A stretch of 64,000 bases of DNA. Source: an uncultured Vampirovibrio sp. (GTDB lineage: Bacteria > Cyanobacteriota > Vampirovibrionia > Gastranaerophilales > Gastranaerophilaceae). The stretch lies in NCBI GenBank assembly GCA_910578465.1, contig CAJTPW010000001.1, forward strand, positions 558,001 to 622,000. The letters run 5' to 3'. The notes under the pieces were generated by a model. The model searched no databases. It saw only the letters and a program-made list of their open reading frames with translations, and was not told the origin of the DNA. Shown here in pieces: positions 60,585 to 64,000 of the stretch (position 1 is its first letter; each line of letters starts with the position of its first letter). The translations under genes were made by a program, and so were the position numbers.

Positions 60585-61936
60585 TCTCAAAAAAGATGAA
60601 AAAAATTGCAATACTTCACCACGGATGCGCTAAAAACCTTGTGGATACTGAACTTATGGCGGGTGCTTTACAGAAAAAAGGCTATCTGGTTACGCTTGAT
60701 ACGGATGATAATGAAGCGGAATTTGTTGTTGTAAACACCTGTTCTTTTATTTATGACGCTGAAAAGGAGAGTGTTTCAAGCATTTTTGAAATGATAGGGG
60801 CGAAAAAAAAGGTGATAATCGCAGGTTGTCTTCCACAAAAGCATGGAGAAGAGCTGCAAGCCTTAATACCTGAAGCTGTTGGCTTTGTCGGGACATCTGA
60901 TATCGAAAAAATTGTCGATATAATTGAAAACTTGGAGACAGACAAAAAAGCTGTAAAAAGCCCTGTTGAAAGCACAAAAAAGAATTTTTCGGTTTCAAAA
61001 AATCCTGTTTGCAAATATCCTGAAAACTTAGAAAGGGTTCAGATTACAGTAGGCTCAAGTTCATATATAAAAATTGCCGAAGGGTGTGATTATGCCTGCG
61101 GATATTGTGTTATTCCAAAATTGCGCGGTCCTTATGTTTCAAGACCGATGGAAGCAATTGTGAATGAGGCTAAAATCCTTGCAAATAAAGGGGTTTCGGA
61201 GGTTATATTGATAGCTCAGGATACATCAAGTTACGGGATTGATTTATATAAAAAACCTGTGCTCGCAAAACTTTTGGAAGAGCTGAATAAGATTGAAAAC
61301 CTGAGCTGGATAAGGGTTTTGTATACATATCCGACAAATTTTAACGATGAATTGATTAATGCTATTGCAAAGCTTGATAAAGTTGTAAAATATGTCGATA
61401 TTCCCCTCCAGCATTCACACCCGATGGTTTTAAAAGCCATGAGGCGGCCCGCGATTGACGTTTTAGCGTTTATAAAAAAACTCCGCCAAAAAATAAAAGG
61501 TGTTTGCATTAGAACTACGCTGATTGCAGGCTATCCGACAGAAACCAAAGAACAATTTAATCATCTTTATGAATTTGTAAAGGCTGCAAAGTTCGACAGG
61601 CTTGGTGTTTTTGAATTTTCAAAAGAAAAAGGTACTTATGCTTATGGTTTAAAGCCGCAAATACCTGCAAGAGTGAAGAAAGCAAGGAAAAATAAAGTTT
61701 TAAAACTTCAAAAAGAAATCTCAAATAAAATCAATGAAAACCTTGTGGGAAAAAGGATTTCCTGTATTGTAGAGCAGGTTATGGACGATGGGAGCGCAAT
61801 CTTAAGAAGCTACAAGGATGCGCCTGACGTTGACGGACTTGTATATGTTAAAACTACTGAAATCCTTGTACCCGGGGATATTTGGGATGTTAAAGTTACA
61901 GGTTTTTCTGATTATGATTTATTTGGAGAAATTTGA
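60581..61936 (+). CDS. rimO: Ribosomal protein S12 methylthiotransferase RimO
   Basis: RimO methylthiolates Asp88 of ribosomal protein S12. The 451 residues have an N-terminal UPF0004 domain (HHGCAKNLVDTELM with C15, VNTCSFI, IIAGCLPQ: three Cys for the auxiliary cluster), a radical SAM domain with CDYACGYCVIP (CX3CX2C) near 168, and a TRAM domain at the C-terminus (about 385-450). The end GDIWDVKVTGFSDYDLFGE fits RimO rather than MiaB. The start at 60581 overlaps the preceding stop; ATG 60596 is an alternative. Confidence 0.95.
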   Translation: MISKKMKKIAILHHGCAKNLVDTELMAGALQKKGYLVTLDTDDNEAEFVVVNTCSFIYDAEKESVSSIFEMIGAKKKVIIAGCLPQKHGEELQALIPEAVGFVGTSDIEKIVDIIENLETDKKAVKSPVESTKKNFSVSKNPVCKYPENLERVQITVGSSSYIKIAEGCDYACGYCVIPKLRGPYVSRPMEAIVNEAKILANKGVSEVILIAQDTSSYGIDLYKKPVLAKLLEELNKIENLSWIRVLYTYPTNFNDELINAIAKLDKVVKYVDIPLQHSHPMVLKAMRRPAIDVLAFIKKLRQKIKGVCIRTTLIAGYPTETKEQFNHLYEFVKAAKFDRLGVFEFSKEKGTYAYGLKPQIPARVKKARKNKVLKLQKEISNKINENLVGKRISCIVEQVMDDGSAILRSYKDAPDVDGLVYVKTTEILVPGDIWDVKVTGFSDYDLFGEI

Positions 61937-62304
61937 AATTGGAATTTTCCGAGATAAAAAAGGACGAGGAGCGATTGTATAAAATCGGCGAAATGGCGTC
62001 AATTTTAGGGGTGCATATTCAGACTTTGAGAATATATGACAAGGAAGGTTTATTGTGCCCGAAACGCAGCGATACTAATAGGCGCGGCTATTGCGAAGAA
62101 GATTTGCAACGGGCGAAAGTCATACTGTATCTGACAAGAAGCCTTGCCGTAAATTTAAATGGCGTTAAAATTATACTTAAATTTTTGGAAAAAAGCCGTT
62201 TGAAGCCTGCCCTTGCGCTTGAACTCATTTCTGACATCGCAAAATCAGCAGGGATAAGCGAAGAGGAAATTTTAAACAACCTGAAACGCTATGATAAAGC
62301 TTAA
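61933..62304 (+). CDS. HspR-like MerR-family regulator
   Basis: This 123-residue DNA-binding protein has an N-terminal MerR winged helix (LYKIGEMASILGVHIQTLRI) with YDKEGLLCPKRSDTNRRGY and the segment AVNLNGVKIILKF, as in HspR repressors of chaperone operons. No ligand-binding domain is present. The start is a TTG at 61933 overlapping the rimO stop, because no ATG lies upstream of the helix-turn-helix; TTG 61939 also fits. It is probably co-translated with rimO. No dnaK is in the window. Confidence 0.75.
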   Translation: MKLEFSEIKKDEERLYKIGEMASILGVHIQTLRIYDKEGLLCPKRSDTNRRGYCEEDLQRAKVILYLTRSLAVNLNGVKIILKFLEKSRLKPALALELISDIAKSAGISEEEILNNLKRYDKA

Positions 62305-62528
62305 TGTAACGCTTCAAAAACCTGAAATAGCTTTTATGAAGGCTTTTTTGACGTTTCTAAATTTTACACCCCGCTTTTTGACGTGTTTAAAATCTTGAAA
62401 CCCTTTTTACGTATGCTTTTTGCCCCTATGAAAAACAAGACGTTACTAAAAAATATCGTTCAAATCTCTGAAATCCTTCTGTTGCAAGCTTTTTATAATT
62501 GTGACGTAAAACTTTTAGGATATAAAAA

Positions 62529-62565
62529 TTGCCCCTATGCTTTTATAATCAAGCCATAGGGGCAA
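62529..62565 (-). terminator. Intrinsic terminator for the YtxH/DUF948 operon
   Basis: TTGCCCCTATG (62529-62539) pairs perfectly with CATAGGGGCAA (62555-62565). On the minus strand it ends in AATTTTTATA. It lies 28 bases beyond the last gene stop. The gap 62305-62593 otherwise holds no gene I can support. Confidence 0.85.
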
Positions 62566-62593
62566 TATATCCGTTTTGAAATTAAGGCGTTAT

Positions 62594-62860
62594 TTACATT
62601 TGACCTTCTTTTTGTTTATTAATAAGGCCTTGAATTCTATCGATAATTTCTTCGCCTTTTTTCTGAACCTCTGAAACCATATCATCAGCTTTTTCTTGGA
62701 TTTCTTTAACGGCATAAGAAGCTTTATTCATGGCGTCTTTGGTTGTTTTTGAAATCTGTTCTCTGGTTTCTTCGCCTGATTGCGGAGCAAGTAAAACACC
62801 GATTACAGCACCCACAACGCCGCCGATTACAAAACCTGTTACAAATTTTCCTACTGACAT
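62594..62860 (-). CDS. YtxH-like protein
   Basis: This 88-residue protein has an N-terminal hydrophobic Gly-rich segment (FVTGFVIGGVVGAVIGVLLAPQSG) with the YtxH signature and a charged coiled tail (KEIQEKADDMVSEVQKKG). Such proteins associate with the membrane and are stress linked in some bacteria, but their exact function is unknown. It is the last gene of a three-gene minus-strand operon. Confidence 0.88.
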   Translation of the reverse strand: MSVGKFVTGFVIGGVVGAVIGVLLAPQSGEETREQISKTTKDAMNKASYAVKEIQEKADDMVSEVQKKGEEIIDRIQGLINKQKEGQM

Positions 62861-62878
62861 AATTTTATTTCCTTTCTT

Positions 62879-63238
62879 TTACTTTCTGAATAATTTGATG
62901 CCTGCTGAAAGCCCTTCTCTAAGGCCTTCAAAGAGTCCGCGCATTTTTTGGCCTACTCTGAAAGGCACACACATAAAGTTTTCAAAAGCGCCTTTAACTT
63001 TGTTTATTTGATTATCAGCGTTTTTTGCAATTGAGTTTATGGAGCCTAAAGTTTCCTTTAATTCGCACAAAGTGGGCTCCAGCTCTTTATTAATCATTTC
63101 AGAGGTACGAGACAGCGTCTTTGCAAGCTTTGTAGATGTGTATATTAATTTTATTAAGAATATTGTTATCAATGTTAATAAAATTGCTGTTGTGTAAATT
63201 AATACCACTAAACCTATTTGCACTGTAGAATCCATCAT
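62879..63238 (-). CDS. DUF948-like membrane protein
   Basis: This 119-residue protein has one N-terminal membrane helix (about 5-32, IGLVVLIYTTAILLTLITIFLI) and a helical cytoplasmic part (TEPTLCELKET-like, MINKELEPTLCELKETLGS). That pattern is found in DUF948 proteins, which commonly sit next to YtxH genes. It lies between two YtxH-like genes. Confidence 0.78.
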   Translation of the reverse strand: MMDSTVQIGLVVLIYTTAILLTLITIFLIKLIYTSTKLAKTLSRTSEMINKELEPTLCELKETLGSINSIAKNADNQINKVKGAFENFMCVPFRVGQKMRGLFEGLREGLSAGIKLFRK

Positions 63239-63262
63239 TTACCCCTTTAAACTACTTTAAAA

Positions 63263-63571
63263 TTACATATTGTAAACATCAGTTTCGATGTTTTTAGCAT
63301 TTGCAAGCTTTTGCGCTTTCATATTGTCGAGAAAATTTTTATATTCCATCTCGATTTTATATTTTGAACTCTTGATGATATCGATAGCCTGCTTTTTTGC
63401 TTTTTGAATTTCAGGTGAATACTTTTCTGCAACGTCAATTACAGTGTTTTTAATATCCTCTCTGAATTCTTTTCCGGGTTTTGGAGCATAAAGAAGCCCT
63501 GCGGCAATTCCGCCCACAATGCCTGTTAATATGCCGATTGCAAAGCAGATTGAATTATCTTTTTTACACAT
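63263..63571 (-). CDS. YtxH-like protein
   Basis: This 102-residue YtxH-type protein has CFAIGILTGIVGGIAAGLLYAPKPGKEFRE (split over residues 9-38), then a charged helical domain (KYSPEIQKAKKQAIDIIKSS). It is the first of the three-gene unit and a second YtxH paralogue. It diverges from the tRNA-Asn promoter. Confidence 0.88.
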   Translation of the reverse strand: MCKKDNSICFAIGILTGIVGGIAAGLLYAPKPGKEFREDIKNTVIDVAEKYSPEIQKAKKQAIDIIKSSKYKIEMEYKNFLDNMKAQKLANAKNIETDVYNM

Positions 63572-63709
63572 TTTATTCTCCTTTACATTAAGATTTGATA
63601 ATTATAGCATTTTTTTGAGGCACATTAAACCCCTCCGCCATTTATTATTTTAAAATAATGAACTTGAATGAAAATTTGATTAAAATTTTACCAAAATTTA
63701 ATTTTACGC

Positions 63710-63737
63710 TTGCAAAAAATAGTTTTATTGATATAAT
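63710..63737 (+). promoter_or_regulatory. Promoter for tRNA-Asn
   Basis: TTGCAA at 63710-63715 and TATAAT at 63732-63737, spaced 16 bases, give a near-consensus promoter. The tRNA follows after a leader of about 98 bases. Confidence 0.75.
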
Positions 63738-63841
63738 AAGTTTCATAGAGAAGTTCATTTAACTCGTATTTGCGGGTTGAGAGCAGCTTTAGAATAATCA
63801 AATAACAAAATTTTAAAACAATTAAATAATAAAAACGATAA

Positions 63842-63913
63842 TCCTCAGTAGCTCAATGGCGGAGCAACCGGCTGTTAACCGGTAGGTTGTTGGTTCGAGT
63901 CCAACCTGAGGAG
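63842..63913 (+). tRNA. tRNA-Asn (anticodon GUU)
   Basis: The 72-base tRNA has acceptor arms TCCTCAG and CTGAGGA with discriminator G, D-arm AGCTCAATGGCGGAGC, anticodon stem CCGG/CCGG around CTGTTAA giving GTT, and T-arm GTTGGTTCGAGTCCAAC. No CCA is encoded. A T run follows at once. Confidence 0.97.
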
Positions 63914-63966
63914 TTTTTTAGTGTTAAATCGATAGCAAAATCATACTGTAATAATTGGAAGATTGA

Positions 63967-64000
63967 ATGGGTACGGATAAAAAAATTGAATATATATCAA
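63967..64000 (+). CDS. Possible start of a truncated gene
   Basis: ATG at 63967 opens a frame of 11 codons (MGTDKKIEYIS) to the window edge, with a weak GGAAGAT before it. Too little is present for a function. Confidence 0.3.
   Translation, partial: MGTDKKIEYIS

Noticed and set aside
1..64000. CRISPR arrays, insertion sequences and integrase-linked att sites
   Set aside because: No regularly spaced repeats, transposase or integrase genes, or long direct repeats were seen on either strand by reading.

Overview
The window looks like chromosomal core DNA, AT-rich and densely coded, from an uncultured-type anaerobic Gram-negative bacterium. A Gastranaerophilales/Melainabacteria (Vampirovibrionia) member is my best guess. 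The reasons are a split two-subunit transketolase, a TolC/MacA/MacB exporter and a DUF374 acyltransferase that imply an outer membrane, LuxR-type response regulators, a CsaB-like pyruvyl transferase, and many lineage-restricted proteins mixed with housekeeping genes. The taxonomic call is inference, since there is no rRNA gene here. I see no prophage, IS element or CRISPR array.

Layout. 0-5 kb (+): WecG/TagA glycosyltransferase, transketolase N and C halves, ftsE-ftsX, HDOD protein. 5-11 kb: ruvB and an ArsB/NhaD-type carrier (-), then secA (+). 11-18 kb, mostly (-): corA, maf, an MFS carrier, purH, surE. 17.8-20.6 kb: a 56-residue zinc ribbon coupled to a TIGR01212 radical SAM gene (+), then folK and an HI0933-type flavoprotein (-). 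20.6-24.6 kb (+): ftsH followed by both subunits of a corrinoid iron-sulfur protein. 24.7-31.8 kb (-): pfkB-like, csaB-like, a hisA-hisIE fusion, hisD, DUF374 acyltransferase, then an HNH nuclease with a small partner. 31.9-35.4 kb (+): SDR, B12-binding radical SAM, DUF2023, ferredoxin, a secreted coiled-coil protein. 35-42.6 kb: recJ, BI-1 family protein, coaE, speB, an unknown glycine-zipper protein, DUF151 nuclease, DUF1858 protein, tRNA-Leu(UAA). 43-47.7 kb (-): a tolC-macA-macB(ATPase)-macB(permease) operon. 47.7-54 kb: a cassette of unknown proteins headed by a cobalamin-type riboswitch candidate, including a pseudopilin/tail-collar fusion, two tandem paralogues with outer-membrane-factor-like helices, and a pentapeptide-repeat protein. 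54-57.5 kb: two orphan LuxR response regulators, gatC, pyrG. 57.5-64 kb: secreted and membrane unknowns, a GT-C-like membrane protein, rimO, an HspR-like regulator, three YtxH/DUF948 envelope proteins and tRNA-Asn(GUU).

Most of the window is central metabolism, cell division, secretion and repair. Three items point to corrinoid chemistry: the CFeSP pair, the B12-binding radical SAM protein and the riboswitch candidate. The least explained part is 47.7-54 kb. There, a structured leader with mutually exclusive aptamer and terminator pairings precedes proteins I cannot assign.
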